A stretch of 64,000 nucleotides of DNA, taken from Dehalococcoidia bacterium (GTDB taxonomy: Bacteria; Chloroflexota; Dehalococcoidia; Lucifugimonadales; Lucifugimonadaceae). A program made the translations under genes and the position numbers. This document shows, one piece after another, positions 10,386 through 19,603 of this stretch; the stretch's first letter is position 1, and each line of letters opens with the position of its first letter. The notes below the pieces were generated by a model. It had not been told where the DNA came from, did not search any database, and worked only from the letters and a program-made list of their open reading frames with translations. The stretch covers positions 20,944 to 84,943 of the forward strand of contig DUCO01000029.1 of the NCBI GenBank assembly GCA_012959765.1. The letters are read 5' to 3'.

Positions 10386-11426
10386 CTAGCTTAGGGTTGC
10401 GTGCGCCTCGCGAAGAAGCTCTTCGGTGGTCTCCCAGTTGATGCAAGCATCGGTAATGGAAACACCGTACTTCAAATCGGAAGGATCGTCGCCCAGCGAC
10501 TGGTTACCCTCGTTCAGATGGCTCTCCAGCATTAGGCCGATAACACCACTGTTGCCGTCGGTGCGCTGACGAATCGTGTCACGGAAAACGATCGGCTGGC
10601 GATTGTGATCCTTATTGCTGTTCGCGTGCGAGCAGTCGATAACCACGTTGGGTCGGAGACCAGCCTCTTTCAAGAGATTAGAAGCCAGAATCACATGCTC
10701 TTCGTCGTAGTTCGGGCCGGAAGCCCCGCCTCGAAGAATGAGGTGCTGCGCCTTGTTTCCTGCTGTGTTGACCACAGAAGCTCGACCGTCGAGGTCGATA
10801 CCGAGAAATGCGTGTGGTGACCGAGCCGCCATCATCGCATCGACTGCGATCTGCAAGCTCCCACCGGTTCCGTTCTTGTAGCCAATAGGCATCGAAAGCC
10901 CGCTCGCCATCTGTCGGTGAGTCTGGCTCTCAGTCGTTCGAGCGCCAATTGCACCCCACGAAATGAGGTCTGCAAGGTACTGCGGAGTGAACGGATCAAG
11001 GAATTCGGTACCTGCTGGCAACCCGAGATTCAGTACATCGATCAGGAACGCACGTGCGCGCTCAAGACCCGTTTGCATGTCGAAGGTGCCATCGAGATTC
11101 GGGTCGTTGATCAGGCCCTTCCAGCCCACGGTAGTGCGGGGCTTTTCGAAATACACCCGCATCACAACAAGAATCGTGTCTTTCACTTCTTCGGCGAGAA
11201 CAGCGAGCCTCTTTGCGTACTCGAACCCGGCCTTCTCATCGTGAATAGAACACGGTCCAACAAGCATCACCAATCGTGAATCGGTGCCTTTTTCAATGTT
11301 TTCGATGGCAGTACGAGTTTCGGTAACGGTCTTTGCGATCTCCGGAGTGATCGGCAGCGAGTCGATGAATGATCTTGGTGAACTGAGCGGTTTTAGTTCG
11401 GTGACTCGGATATTTGACGTAGACAT
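10386..11426 (-). CDS. 3-deoxy-7-phosphoheptulonate (DAHP) synthase, class I
   Basis: First enzyme of the shikimate pathway, joining phosphoenolpyruvate and erythrose 4-phosphate. The 346 residues match the AroF/G/H type: VMLVGPCSIHDEKAGFEYAK, then AGTEFLDPFTPQYLADLISW, GARTTESQTHRQMASGLSMP and the metal-binding end of the barrel (VIDCSHANSNKDH). The N-terminal extension that carries feedback-inhibitor contacts in this type is present (LPITPEIAKTV). Which aromatic amino acid inhibits it cannot be told. Its position next to chorismate mutase and trpA suggests an aromatic amino-acid supply cluster. Confidence 0.95.
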   Translation of the reverse strand: MSTSNIRVTELKPLSSPRSFIDSLPITPEIAKTVTETRTAIENIEKGTDSRLVMLVGPCSIHDEKAGFEYAKRLAVLAEEVKDTILVVMRVYFEKPRTTVGWKGLINDPNLDGTFDMQTGLERARAFLIDVLNLGLPAGTEFLDPFTPQYLADLISWGAIGARTTESQTHRQMASGLSMPIGYKNGTGGSLQIAVDAMMAARSPHAFLGIDLDGRASVVNTAGNKAQHLILRGGASGPNYDEEHVILASNLLKEAGLRPNVVIDCSHANSNKDHNRQPIVFRDTIRQRTDGNSGVIGLMLESHLNEGNQSLGDDPSDLKYGVSITDACINWETTEELLREAHATLS

Positions 11427-11731
11427 GATTAGTTAAGGTTTCTTTAGAGCTTCTGGTTGAATGAAATTACTGGTGTTACGTGATTCATTCGGTCGGACCG
11501 GCACAGTTGCGTGCTGTGGGAAGGAGAGCTTAGTGAATCCAGTGTGGGCTGCGGACGATCAGGCAGGTCTAGCTGCGATATGAAAGTCCGTGCGTAAACA
11601 GCCGGCCGGTATAGCTATAGCCAAAATATGACGTGCTAAATACGGATGAACGCGAGAAGACGAAACCATCCGAGCGGGAATCGCTTCGGTTTGAGAAAGA
11701 ATTCATCTGTAAGTTGCGTTCGGACATGTCT
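11427..11731. other. 305-nt intergenic region between aroH and the DAHP synthase gene
   Basis: I see no open frame with coding character, no tRNA and no clear terminator. An AGCTATAGC-like palindrome lies near 11615. The region may hold the promoter of the DAHP synthase gene, but no convincing -35/-10 pair was found. Confidence 0.4.
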
Positions 11732-12112
11732 TTAGGTGTTTGCCGTTGAAAGATCGGGGCGAAGTTTAGCAGCTTCGTTCAGGTAAGCGTGCTTCACTTC
11801 GTTCTGAGCCTTGTCGGTATTCCAGAAAATAAGTATACGTATGCACTGGGCTAACGCACCGGGTCGTGCCATTTCGTGACTACACATGAGCGGCACGTCG
11901 TTCCACCCGAGCTGTTCTCGGGCAGCAACAGCCGGGAACTCCGCCACGAGATCGGGACTCGTAGTGAACTGCACGGCCGCAACGTCATCCTGATCGATGC
12001 CGTTTTCCTCGATGAGAACATTCAGCAGCTGTGCGGTTGCAGTCAGAACGTCTTCTGCGGTTGTGCCGTTGGTGGTTGTTGCGCCTTTGACGCCGCGAAC
12101 CTTCGTTGCCAA
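11732..12112 (-). CDS. aroH: Chorismate mutase, AroH type
   Basis: Converts chorismate to prephenate for phenylalanine and tyrosine synthesis. The 126 residues match the monofunctional AroH (Bacillus) type: MATKVRGVKGATTTNGTTAE at the start, the Arg and Glu of the trimer-interface active site in VRGVKGATT and the LLNVLIEENG region, and the ...CIRILIFWNT segment. It is cytoplasmic. It lies 47 nt downstream of trpA on the same strand, so the two branches from chorismate are encoded together. Confidence 0.93.
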   Translation of the reverse strand: MATKVRGVKGATTTNGTTAEDVLTATAQLLNVLIEENGIDQDDVAAVQFTTSPDLVAEFPAVAAREQLGWNDVPLMCSHEMARPGALAQCIRILIFWNTDKAQNEVKHAYLNEAAKLRPDLSTANT

Positions 12113-12159
12113 TCTTTACCTCGAAATAACCAATTAATGCGATACGTGATACTGGCGAC

Positions 12160-12978
12160 CTAGTTTGCCATGACTTTTCGTGGCGTGCCGGGTGTTAGCG
12201 AGCGGATATACGTTCCCGCACGCTCGGCAGCAACTGCGGCATCGCCATCGGCAAGCGCATCGACAAGCGCACTACCAACAACTGCGCCATCAGCAAATTT
12301 GGCAACTGCGGTTACGTGATCGGCCGTCGATATGCCGAATCCGATAGCAATTGGAAGATCGGTGTAGCCTCGAACCTTTTCGGCAAGTCCTTCGACCCGC
12401 TCCGACATAGTCGCCCGTGCGCCAGTAACGCCGAGAACGGATACGCAGTAGATGAAACCACCGGCGCGCTCGCACGCGTGTTCAATCGATCGATCGGTCG
12501 ATGTAAGTGCCACCAGCGGAATGAGCACAAGTCCGGCGCTATCGCACGAATCCTGAAGGGGACCAGCTTCGGCAGCAGGAAGATCGGCACAGATAATTCC
12601 GTCAACACCCGCATCGCTTATTCGCGTGCAGTACTCGTCGAGACCCATCGCCATAATCGTGTTGTAGTAGCCCATGAACACAATCGGCACATCGATTCCG
12701 GCAGCTCGAATTTCCTTAACAGTGTTGATGCAAGTTTCCGGTGTAACACCGTTTTGAAGTGCTCGGTGACCCGAAGCCTGGATAGTTGGGCCATCGCCAA
12801 GCGGATCGCTGAACGGCACGCCAAGCTCAACGATATCGGCTCCGGCTTCAACGGCTGAACGAACAATATCGGTCGTCAGCCCCATTTCTGGGAACCCGAC
12901 TGTTACGTAAGGAAGAAGCGCAATGCGGCCTTCAGACTTGGCCTTATCGAACGCTTCTCGAATTCTGTCGGTTGCCAT
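12160..12978 (-). CDS. trpA: Tryptophan synthase alpha subunit
   Basis: Cleaves indole-3-glycerol phosphate and passes indole to the beta subunit. The TIM-barrel motifs are clear: LLPYVTVGFPEMGLT, then DIVELGVPFSDPLGDGPTIQ (catalytic Glu and Asp), MGYYNTIMAMG and the phosphate loop IGFGISTADHV. The ATG at 12978 (MATDRIREAF) is chosen because the longer frame to 13122 would overlap the upstream protease gene. No trpB is in the window, which is unusual because trpB normally sits directly upstream of trpA. Here a CPBP protease gene occupies that place. Confidence 0.96.
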   Translation of the reverse strand: MATDRIREAFDKAKSEGRIALLPYVTVGFPEMGLTTDIVRSAVEAGADIVELGVPFSDPLGDGPTIQASGHRALQNGVTPETCINTVKEIRAAGIDVPIVFMGYYNTIMAMGLDEYCTRISDAGVDGIICADLPAAEAGPLQDSCDSAGLVLIPLVALTSTDRSIEHACERAGGFIYCVSVLGVTGARATMSERVEGLAEKVRGYTDLPIAIGFGISTADHVTAVAKFADGAVVGSALVDALADGDAAVAAERAGTYIRSLTPGTPRKVMAN

Positions 12979-13046
12979 ATGGCTCGGTAGTTCCTTATCG
13001 GGATGAATGCCCGTGCTCGAATAGAAAATCTGGCCAGCCAGCCGAT

Positions 13047-13979
13047 TCAGCTGATGGTCACATACTTGGCTACGAGTACCGCCACGGTGTTGTGGAGTCC
13101 GTGAGCAAACATCGCCGGCCAAATTGAACCAGTTTTAAGGTACACCCAGCCAAGCGCCAATCCCAATGCGAAAGTGGGCACGATAGCACCGGGATCGATG
13201 TGGAACAGACCGAACACCAGCGATGAAATCAGCAGCGAACGGCCAATTCCGAAGCGTTTGATAAGACCCGGCAGTACGAATCCCCTGAAGAAAACTTCTT
13301 CGGCAATTGGACCCAGAATCCCAACCAGAATAATGGTGACGACTATGCTGCCGCCGGCTTCGTCGAGGGCTTTTTGCGCGGTGTCAGGAGGAACCAGCAG
13401 GTCAACATCGAACCAGATCAGCGCCTGAACCCATAACATCAGCACACTCAGCCCGACTATCCACATTGCTGCCGCAAATAGGTAGGGCTTGATGCCGATC
13501 GTCTTAACGAACCCGAGCGCACGTAACGGCTCTTTGAACAGCACTAACGAGAACGAAAACCCGGTTGCGGCAAACGCACCCGACATCGCAGTGGCTGAAA
13601 TGATCGCCACAGGCACGCCAACAACTACGGCATTTCCGTTGGCACCGGAGTCGGCAGCGAGCTGATAGCTGACGGCGACAACGCCTACGCCGGCCGCCAG
13701 AGCAAGCGATATTGGCCAGAGTGGGGAACGAAACAACCGCAGTAGTATCAGTGCCAGTCCTGCCGCCAGAAGCCCTACCCAGTAGCCAGCCGGTGACGCG
13801 ATCGTGGTGTCGTAACCGGCATCGGTGCCAATCGCACCGCCGGTACTCAGAACAGCGATCACAACCAGCATCGTGACGGTGGCTGCAACAACAACGGCAA
13901 ATGGTCCCCACTTCACTTCCGGAGGTGAAATGTCATTCCATCTTTTTTCAGGGGTAGAAGGTGATTGAGGTGGGATCAA
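13047..13979 (-). CDS. CPBP family intramembrane glutamic protease
   Basis: A multi-pass membrane protein of 310 residues with about eight hydrophobic segments. It carries the three CPBP (CAAX protease/Abi) motifs: IAEEVFFRGFV near residue 225 with the catalytic glutamates, then FGLFHIDPGA with a His, and MFAHGLHN near the end. Family members cleave prenylated proteins, process peptides or confer bacteriocin immunity; nothing here identifies the substrate. It lies 68 nt upstream of trpA and about 40 nt downstream of the MBL hydrolase gene. The start could be the listed ATG or a slightly later codon. Confidence 0.88.
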   Translation of the reverse strand: MIPPQSPSTPEKRWNDISPPEVKWGPFAVVVAATVTMLVVIAVLSTGGAIGTDAGYDTTIASPAGYWVGLLAAGLALILLRLFRSPLWPISLALAAGVGVVAVSYQLAADSGANGNAVVVGVPVAIISATAMSGAFAATGFSFSLVLFKEPLRALGFVKTIGIKPYLFAAAMWIVGLSVLMLWVQALIWFDVDLLVPPDTAQKALDEAGGSIVVTIILVGILGPIAEEVFFRGFVLPGLIKRFGIGRSLLISSLVFGLFHIDPGAIVPTFALGLALGWVYLKTGSIWPAMFAHGLHNTVAVLVAKYVTIS

Positions 13980-14021
13980 GAGATTATTCGTTCACGTAAA
14001 TCTTCTGGAATACCTGAGCGT

Positions 14022-14723
14022 TCAGTCCCACGTCACGTCGCCGAATAGATCCGGGTCCAGTGGGCGGGATGAAAACGCAGCGTACTCCTTCTTTGAATCT
14101 CCGATTATCGTGAATTCCCCGTGGCCGGGGAGAACAACCGTTGCATCAGGCAGCGTGAGGATGTGCTGTTCGAGCGAATCGATGATCTGGTTAAGTGCCG
14201 CGTGCGATGACGACTTGCCCGGTCCGCCGGGAAAAAGAGTGTCACCGGTGAATACGTGAGATACCTCGCCAGCAGCTTTCGACTCAGACGACTCCAGTAG
14301 ATAGCAAGTGGAGCCGGGGGTGTGCCCGGGGGTCGCCACGCAATGTAGCGAAATGTCACCGACGTTCAGCGCTTGATTCGTTGACACATCGATACCGAAA
14401 GTATCGGGGTTTGGGAGTGAACTTCTATCGTCCTGCCCGATACCGACCAACTGGCTTTCATCGCTATTGACGTCGCTAAACCCCTCAAGATGGTCACGAT
14501 GTCCGTGAGTGATCAGAATAAACGTGGGGTTGGTCTTCTTTTGAGCCTCGATCAGCTCGACCGGATTCGCAGGGGTGTCGATGATGACGGAGTTATTGGT
14601 GCGGGCGCAGGTGATCAGGAACGCATTGTTTGAGAACCCCGAAACGAATCGCTGAATCGACCAGTACTTGCCAGTGAAGACGATGCTCATATCTGTTGCC
14701 AGCCAATCAGTAATCGAACCCAT
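14022..14723 (-). CDS. Metallo-beta-lactamase fold hydrolase (glyoxalase II-like)
   Basis: A soluble zinc hydrolase of 233 residues. The metal-binding motif ILITHGHRDHLEGF (HxHxDH) is near residue 90, followed by VATPGHTPGSTCYLL and FTGDTLFPGGPGK, and a final VVLPGHGEFT. This order is typical of glyoxalase II-like thioesterases and related hydrolases. The true substrate is unknown. A Met at residue 12 (MSIVFTG) is an alternative start. The gene begins right after the paired terminators downstream of ftsH, so it has its own promoter or depends on readthrough. Confidence 0.85.
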   Translation of the reverse strand: MGSITDWLATDMSIVFTGKYWSIQRFVSGFSNNAFLITCARTNNSVIIDTPANPVELIEAQKKTNPTFILITHGHRDHLEGFSDVNSDESQLVGIGQDDRSSLPNPDTFGIDVSTNQALNVGDISLHCVATPGHTPGSTCYLLESSESKAAGEVSHVFTGDTLFPGGPGKSSSHAALNQIIDSLEQHILTLPDATVVLPGHGEFTIIGDSKKEYAAFSSRPLDPDLFGDVTWD

Positions 14724-14737
14724 GATCCGCTAAAAAG

Positions 14738-14760
14738 AAACGGCGCATGTAGCGCCGTTT
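14738..14760 (-). terminator. Intrinsic terminator downstream of ftsH
   Basis: AAACGGCGC and GCGCCGTTT form a 9-bp stem with a 5-nt loop. On the minus strand the stem is followed by CTTTTT, a good U-tract. It lies just before the start of the MBL hydrolase gene. Confidence 0.75.
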
Positions 14761-14833
14761 CAGTATTTTTATTATGTCTAACTCGACACCCGTTTTCCTA
14801 CGACTTCGCAGACTTCGCTCGGGAAATGAAAAC

Positions 14834-14851
14834 GCCAGAGTGTTCTCTGGC
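14834..14851 (-). terminator. Second hairpin terminator close to the ftsH stop
   Basis: GCCAGAG and CTCTGGC form a 7-bp stem with a 4-nt loop, followed on the minus strand by GTTTTC. It is 35 nt after the ftsH stop, in tandem with the stronger hairpin at 14738-14760. Confidence 0.55.
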
Positions 14852-14885
14852 ATTTTCTCATAATTAATCGTGCCACTTGCACAAT

Positions 14886-16820
14886 CTAGGTCGCCTGTGG
14901 CTCGGGGTCGGCGACCTCTCCAACCTCATCAACCTGATCAGTTGTCGTTGGGGGCTCTGTCGACTGGGTCGGATCGTCGGTAGCCAGCGGGCTGGCAAGC
15001 AACGGGTCTTTTCCCTCGATAATCGCAACGAACTGCTCCGCGTCGATCGTCTCGTGCTCAAGCAAGAACTGCGCGATGCCTTCCAGCTCCTTGTCGTGTT
15101 TCTTCAGGAGCTTGTTGGCCCGTTCTTCGCCCTCTCGTAGCAACCGGTTGATCTCGTCGTCGATGATGCTTTCGGTCTTCAGCGAGTAGTCCCGCTCTTC
15201 AGACATCTCTCTGCCTAAAAATACCGCTCCACCCTGACGCTTACCAAACGACCGGTTCGACAACTTATCGCTCATGCCGAGCCGCATAACCATCTCACGT
15301 GCAATAGCCGTTGCCTGCTCGAAGTCGTTTGAGGCACCAGAAGTGACATCGCCAACTTTCAGAACCTCAGCTGCACGGCCACCCATCGCCGCGGCGATCT
15401 GGGCTTCGAGCTGTTCTTGAGAAGCGTAAGACTTGTCTTCCTGCTGCCAGCGAGTGAATCCGCCGGCCTGCCCACGGGCAATGATTGAAATCTTGCCAAT
15501 CGGCGAACCGCCGGGCATCAGGTGCGAAACAAGTGCGTGCCCTGATTCGTGATAGGCAGTAATTTTGCGATCTTTTTCGCTGATCACCTTGCTCTTGCGA
15601 GCGGGTCCCATCGAAACTCGGTCGATCGCCTCGGTTAGATTGTCGTGGGTGATCGTCTTCTGGTTGTTACGGGCAGCCATAAGAGCTGCCTCGTTGATCA
15701 AGTTTGCAAGGTCAGCACCCGAGAACCCGGGAGTCTGCTTCGCAACGTCGGTGAGATCGAGGCCCTTTTCGAGCGGCTTGCCCTTGGCGTGAACATCGAG
15801 AATCGCCGTGCGACCACGAACGTCCGGGCTATCGAGAATAACGCGCCGGTCGAATCGACCCGGACGCAGTAGCGCGGGGTCAAGAATGTCGGGGCGGTTG
15901 GTAGCGGCAATAACGATGACGTTGGTAGCCGAATCGAAACCGTCCATTTCGACAAGAATCTGGTTCAACGTCTGCTCACGCTCATCGTGACCACCACCAA
16001 GACCAGCACCACGGTGTCGACCAACAGCATCGATTTCATCGACGAAGATGATGCAGGGTGAGTGGCGGCGGGCCTGTTCAAACAGATCACGCACGCGAGA
16101 CGCACCAACACCAACGAACATTTCTACAAATTCAGAACCTGAGATCGAGAAGAACGGCACACCGGCTTCACCGGCAACTGCTCGTGCAAGCAACGTTTTA
16201 CCGGTTCCCGGAGGTCCTACAAGCAGTACACCCGATGGAATCTTCGCGCCAAGCGCCTGGAACCGTTCCGGGTACTTAAGAAATTCAACAACCTCTTCAA
16301 GTTCTTCTTTGGCTTCTGGTACACCTGCAACGTCGAAGAACGTCACGGTTGCCTTCGTGCCAACAAACAAACGGGCCTTACTTCGCCCGAAGCCCATCTG
16401 CTGATTACTGTTGCCCTGTGCCTGACGCATCATGAACAGCAAAATTCCACCGAAAAGAATGAGCGGCAGGAAGCCGATCAATATTCCGAACAGGCTGCCG
16501 AAGCCCCCGCCGGAATCAACTTCAAGCTTGTAGTTGCTACTTGGTACTTCGGCATCGATTAGCATCTGGCCGATGCTCGAGCCCTCTTCTTTTTGCGACT
16601 TGAACGTGTTCAAACCGTCGGTGATAGTCAGCGAGTCACCTTTAACAATGATGTCGAGCCGATTAGACCCACTACTGTTCTTGGCCAACTCGATAACTTC
16701 GTTAACGCCGATATCTGTCGTGCCGTTAACTGGCTGATCGACAAACATGAAGAAAATCGTAATCACTGCAACGATGATCACTAGGTAGACGAGGCTGTTC
16801 CTCATCCAGCGGTTGTTCAT
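14886..16820 (-). CDS. ftsH: ATP-dependent zinc metalloprotease FtsH
   Basis: Membrane-anchored AAA+ protease that degrades damaged or regulatory membrane and soluble proteins. It has an N-terminal membrane segment ([17 protein letters not shown]), a periplasmic domain, a second membrane segment near residue 115 ([20 protein letters not shown]), the Walker A GPPGTGKT near residue 205, Walker B IIFVDEID, the second region of homology ([19 protein letters not shown]) and the zinc site YHESGHALV near residue 425. The usual HEAGH reads HESGH, a common conservative change. The C-terminus ends in an acidic Thr/Pro-rich tail. The length of 644 residues is normal. It is divergent from infC across about 400 nt. 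Confidence 0.98.
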   Translation of the reverse strand: MNNRWMRNSLVYLVIIVAVITIFFMFVDQPVNGTTDIGVNEVIELAKNSSGSNRLDIIVKGDSLTITDGLNTFKSQKEEGSSIGQMLIDAEVPSSNYKLEVDSGGGFGSLFGILIGFLPLILFGGILLFMMRQAQGNSNQQMGFGRSKARLFVGTKATVTFFDVAGVPEAKEELEEVVEFLKYPERFQALGAKIPSGVLLVGPPGTGKTLLARAVAGEAGVPFFSISGSEFVEMFVGVGASRVRDLFEQARRHSPCIIFVDEIDAVGRHRGAGLGGGHDEREQTLNQILVEMDGFDSATNVIVIAATNRPDILDPALLRPGRFDRRVILDSPDVRGRTAILDVHAKGKPLEKGLDLTDVAKQTPGFSGADLANLINEAALMAARNNQKTITHDNLTEAIDRVSMGPARKSKVISEKDRKITAYHESGHALVSHLMPGGSPIGKISIIARGQAGGFTRWQQEDKSYASQEQLEAQIAAAMGGRAAEVLKVGDVTSGASNDFEQATAIAREMVMRLGMSDKLSNRSFGKRQGGAVFLGREMSEERDYSLKTESIIDDEINRLLREGEERANKLLKKHDKELEGIAQFLLEHETIDAEQFVAIIEGKDPLLASPLATDDPTQSTEPPTTTDQVDEVGEVADPEPQAT

Positions 16821-17076
16821 TTGTCCTGGCCGTCCTACTGCTAATACTGACTGCTACTACTGGCTCTGGTTCGGTTTTACCAAACTTCACTCAACACCTA
16901 AGTTGGATGTGATTTCCGTTCACTACGATTCAACCGAATATTTCATGGGCATAAATGGGGGTTTAATTCACAACGCCCAGAGCCCTGTAATCGTAACATA
17001 GCGGCGTTTTCACGCCGCATTGGAGTCAGCCAGTAATACGTGTAATAACCGTGTAAAGATTCGTACTGGTTTCCAA

Positions 17077-17105
17077 TTGAGTATCGGTCGTATGGTTGGT
17101 ATATT
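17077..17105 (+). promoter_or_regulatory. Sigma-70-type promoter of the infC operon
   Basis: TTGAGT at 17077 and TATATT at 17100 are separated by 17 nt, close to the TTGACA/TATAAT consensus. The transcript would have a leader of about 110 nt before infC. The remaining 16821-17221 intergenic sequence shows no other clear element. Confidence 0.6.
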
Positions 17106-17221
17106 GGAAGTTCGACCAATTAGACATTGGCGAGAACTGCGTGCTGGCCGTTTGATTTAGGCCGTTTTCAAGTACACAATTCGGTGCAATTAATCCACCC
17201 AGCGTCCAGGAGAGAGCGAAC

Positions 17222-17839
17222 ATAGCAAAAGAATTTAGGGTTAACCGACGCATTCGAGCCGAAGAGGTTCGGGTAATTCGTGGCGAGGATTCATCGGAGT
17301 CGACAGTGATGCACATACGTGACGCACTGGACATGGCGCAGGACGAAGGTCTCGACCTTGTTGAGGTTGGCCCTAACCAGACTCCACCAGTGTGTCGCTT
17401 GCTGGATTATGGTCGATTCAAATTTATACAGAGCAAAAAGCAACGTGAAGCTCGAATGGTTTCACGGAGTGCGAGTAAGCAAAAAGACGTAAGACTCAGC
17501 CCTGTGATGTCGGATAACGACATCGATACTAAAATCAACATGACCAAGAAACTCCTCGCTGAAGGAGCCAAGGTCAGGGTTTTTGTGCGGTTCCGGGGCA
17601 GGCAGCGAGCCCACCCTGAAATTGCAATGCAAGTGTTGAGGAAAGTCGCTGAAGGCGTCGCATCAGTCGCAAAGCTGGAGAAGCCGCCAGGAATGGAAGG
17701 GCGTGTGTTGAGCATATTGCTGGCACCATCGCCCCAACAGAAGGAACGGGATCGAAAAGAAAAGTCGACTCCGCCACCAAAAGCAGCCGTGGCTGTAAGT
17801 AGTGGATCGACCGACGCAGACGCTGCAACAGAGGAATAA
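17222..17839 (+). CDS. infC: Translation initiation factor IF-3, probable AUA start
   Basis: IF-3 binds the 30S subunit and rejects non-canonical start codons. The frame includes the full N-domain (KEFRVNRRIRAEEVRVI, then GLDLVEVGPNQTPPVCRLLD) and C-domain (DIDTKINMTKKLL, VFVRFRGRQRAHPE). The first ATG/GTG in frame (17306) would remove the start of the N-domain. Upstream of the conserved IRAEEVRVI there is no ATG, GTG or TTG in frame, but an ATA at 17222 has AGGAG 9 nt before it. infC begins with rare codons such as AUU in many bacteria as part of autoregulation, and AUA would fit. The 205 residues include an unusual Pro/Ala/Ser-rich tail of about 30 residues. It heads infC-rpmI-rplT. Confidence 0.9.
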   Translation: MAKEFRVNRRIRAEEVRVIRGEDSSESTVMHIRDALDMAQDEGLDLVEVGPNQTPPVCRLLDYGRFKFIQSKKQREARMVSRSASKQKDVRLSPVMSDNDIDTKINMTKKLLAEGAKVRVFVRFRGRQRAHPEIAMQVLRKVAEGVASVAKLEKPPGMEGRVLSILLAPSPQQKERDRKEKSTPPPKAAVAVSSGSTDADAATEE

Positions 17840-17898
17840 CTCTGAACAATTACTGTTCAGGCATGAGTACTGAGATCTGAGAACGGAAACAATCTGAT

Positions 17899-18102
17899 AT
17901 GCCGAAGATGAAGACCCACAAGGGCGCAAAGAAACGGTTCCACGTTAGTGGCACCGGAAAGGTGCTGCGCTCGAAGGGTCCCAAGAGTCACTTCCGCCGA
18001 CGCAAGGCAAACCGTGTTAAGCGTCTGTTTGGCGGCAAGGTCGGTCTCGACTCTAAAAAAATGTCACGCAGCATCAAGCAGGCAATCAGCGCACTTCACT
18101 AA
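17899..18102 (+). CDS. rpmI: Ribosomal protein L35
   Basis: A small basic 50S protein of 67 residues, the usual length. It starts with the conserved MPKMKTHKGAKKRF and contains GTGKVLRSKGPKSHFRRRK. It lies between infC and rplT, the standard order in bacteria. The gap to infC is 59 nt. Confidence 0.97.
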   Translation: MPKMKTHKGAKKRFHVSGTGKVLRSKGPKSHFRRRKANRVKRLFGGKVGLDSKKMSRSIKQAISALH

Positions 18103-18128
18103 GTGCACTGCATTATTATTTGAACAAC

Positions 18129-18156
18129 TTGCCGAGCTCACTTTCGAGTTCGGCAA
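18129..18156 (+). promoter_or_regulatory. Leader hairpin upstream of rplT
   Basis: TTGCCGAGCTC and GAGTTCGGCAA form an 11-bp stem with one G-U pair and a 6-nt loop, in the 77-nt gap between rpmI and rplT. No U-tract follows, so it is not a plain terminator. L20 represses its own operon by binding mRNA in other bacteria, and this stem could be such a site or an RNA-processing site. Confidence 0.45.
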
Positions 18157-18179
18157 TCGTTTGACCGAGGAGAAGCAAG

Positions 18180-18539
18180 TTGGCCAGGGTCAAGGGCGGA
18201 ACTACAACACGAAGGCGGCACAAAGCCGTACTCAAAGCCACGCGTGGTCACAGGGCCTCACGAAGCCGACGCTACCGCGTTGCTCGAGAGTCGCTGACTC
18301 ACGCACAGGCATACTCAACGGCACATCGCCGACTGAAGAAGCGCACGAACCGATCACTGCAGATCGTTCGGATCAACGCCGCTGCACGAGCACTCGGAAT
18401 CAACTACGCAAGCTTGATTCACGGTATGGCTCTTGCAGGAATCGAGATTGATCGTAAGTCCCTTGCTGAACTCGCAATTCGAGAGCCGGAAGGCTTCACC
18501 GAAGTTGTGAAGACAGCACAGGCAGCACTGCCCGCTTAG
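18180..18539 (+). CDS. rplT: Ribosomal protein L20
   Basis: An early-assembly 50S protein that also represses its own operon in some bacteria. The 119 residues match L20 throughout: MARVKGGTTTRRRHKAVLK at the start, AHRRLKKRTNRSLQIVRINA in the middle and LIHGMALAGIEIDRKSLAEL near the end. The TTG start is supported by GAGGAG 8 nt upstream and by the conserved MARVKGG that follows. It is the last gene of infC-rpmI-rplT and converges on the alpha/beta hydrolase gene. Confidence 0.97.
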   Translation: MARVKGGTTTRRRHKAVLKATRGHRASRSRRYRVARESLTHAQAYSTAHRRLKKRTNRSLQIVRINAAARALGINYASLIHGMALAGIEIDRKSLAELAIREPEGFTEVVKTAQAALPA

Positions 18540-18554
18540 TTTCTCTAAGAGGTT

Positions 18555-19565
18555 CTAGAGATTATCCGTAATCTCAGGATCATCAGTCTGAGACGCATGT
18601 GATTTACGAGGCGCACCAAGGTGCGCCTCGTAGAATTTAATCAATCTTTTTATGTAGGCATCAGGATCTGTTCTAAACGCCCCCGTATGGCCCGCGCCCG
18701 GAACTATCCACACGGTCTCTTCACCGGTCTCGATTTCATCGAAACTGGCTCCAATGGCCCTACCCAGAAGCCGGGCGTGTTCTACCGGTATTACCTCGTC
18801 ATCTTCGCCGTGAATCACCAATACTGGAGTATCGGAGCGGGTGATCGCCCTGGCCGGAGAGATGTCGGTAATGTCGATTCCGTAGATCGACCTGGCCATG
18901 AATTTCATCCCCGGGAACCACAGTGTCAACGGGCGCTTGATGCCGGTCATCGAATTCCTGAGCACCAATGTGTAGTCGGCAAACGAACTATCCGAAACCA
19001 CTGCTCCGAAATTGTTCGGGTTCGATCCGGCCATCAGCGCAACGGCCCCTCCCAGCGAAAAGCCAAGAACACCGATTCGGCTTCTATCGGCACCCCTGCT
19101 CACCAGATAGTCCGACGCTCCCTGTAAATCGAGCCGTTCGAAGTACCCCGACGACGACATTGCAGCAGGTGAATCGCCACGTCCCCGCAGGTCGAACATC
19201 AGGATGCCGAACCCCCTCCGGCTCAACGCCCGGGCGATACCCAGGGTTCCGGTCTTTGGATCACTACGATTGGCGTTGTCGCCGTGCAGCATGACGATAC
19301 ACGATGTGCCGCGGGCTGTGGCCTCAGGCGAGTTGGCTCCAGATTCAGGCGGAATAATCCAACCGGAAAGCCTCGCATCGCCCCCACGACTCGTGAAGCT
19401 GACGTCGTTGTATGCGAGGCCTACCGAGTCAGGAGTATCTTCCGGATTTGTCCTCACTCGAGTGGTTCGAGTTAGATTGGCTGCCATAGCCGAAGAAACG
19501 CCGATGTAGCTGCCACCGGCGAGACCAAGCAGTGTAAAAGTTGTTTTGATAAATCCCACGGTCAC
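18555..19565 (-). CDS. Alpha/beta hydrolase, membrane-anchored
   Basis: A serine hydrolase of 336 residues with a single N-terminal hydrophobic segment (TTFTLLGLAGGSYIGVSSAM) that probably anchors it with the catalytic domain outside. The nucleophile motif GFSLGGAVAL is near residue 170, the acid is in LVIHGEDDEVIP, and the His in VPGAGHTGAF. The oxyanion strand CIVMLHGDNANRS is seen near residue 90. It resembles S9/BEM46-like esterases or peptidases; the substrate is unknown. It follows ctaB by 38 nt on the same strand and may belong to the heme A operon. Confidence 0.85.
   Translation of the reverse strand: MTVGFIKTTFTLLGLAGGSYIGVSSAMAANLTRTTRVRTNPEDTPDSVGLAYNDVSFTSRGGDARLSGWIIPPESGANSPEATARGTSCIVMLHGDNANRSDPKTGTLGIARALSRRGFGILMFDLRGRGDSPAAMSSSGYFERLDLQGASDYLVSRGADRSRIGVLGFSLGGAVALMAGSNPNNFGAVVSDSSFADYTLVLRNSMTGIKRPLTLWFPGMKFMARSIYGIDITDISPARAITRSDTPVLVIHGEDDEVIPVEHARLLGRAIGASFDEIETGEETVWIVPGAGHTGAFRTDPDAYIKRLIKFYEAHLGAPRKSHASQTDDPEITDNL
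18605..18632. terminator. Perfect hairpin inside the 3' end of the hydrolase gene, possible rplT terminator
   Basis: TACGAGGCGCACC and GGTGCGCCTCGTA are perfect complements with an effective 4-nt loop. The stem lies within the last codons of the minus-strand hydrolase and 66 nt after the rplT stop. It may terminate the plus-strand ribosomal operon, although the following sequence GAATTTAATC is a poor U-tract. Confidence 0.4.
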
Positions 19566-19603
19566 ATCTTAACGCGTAAACGTGATTTTAGGGCGGGAGA
19601 AAA

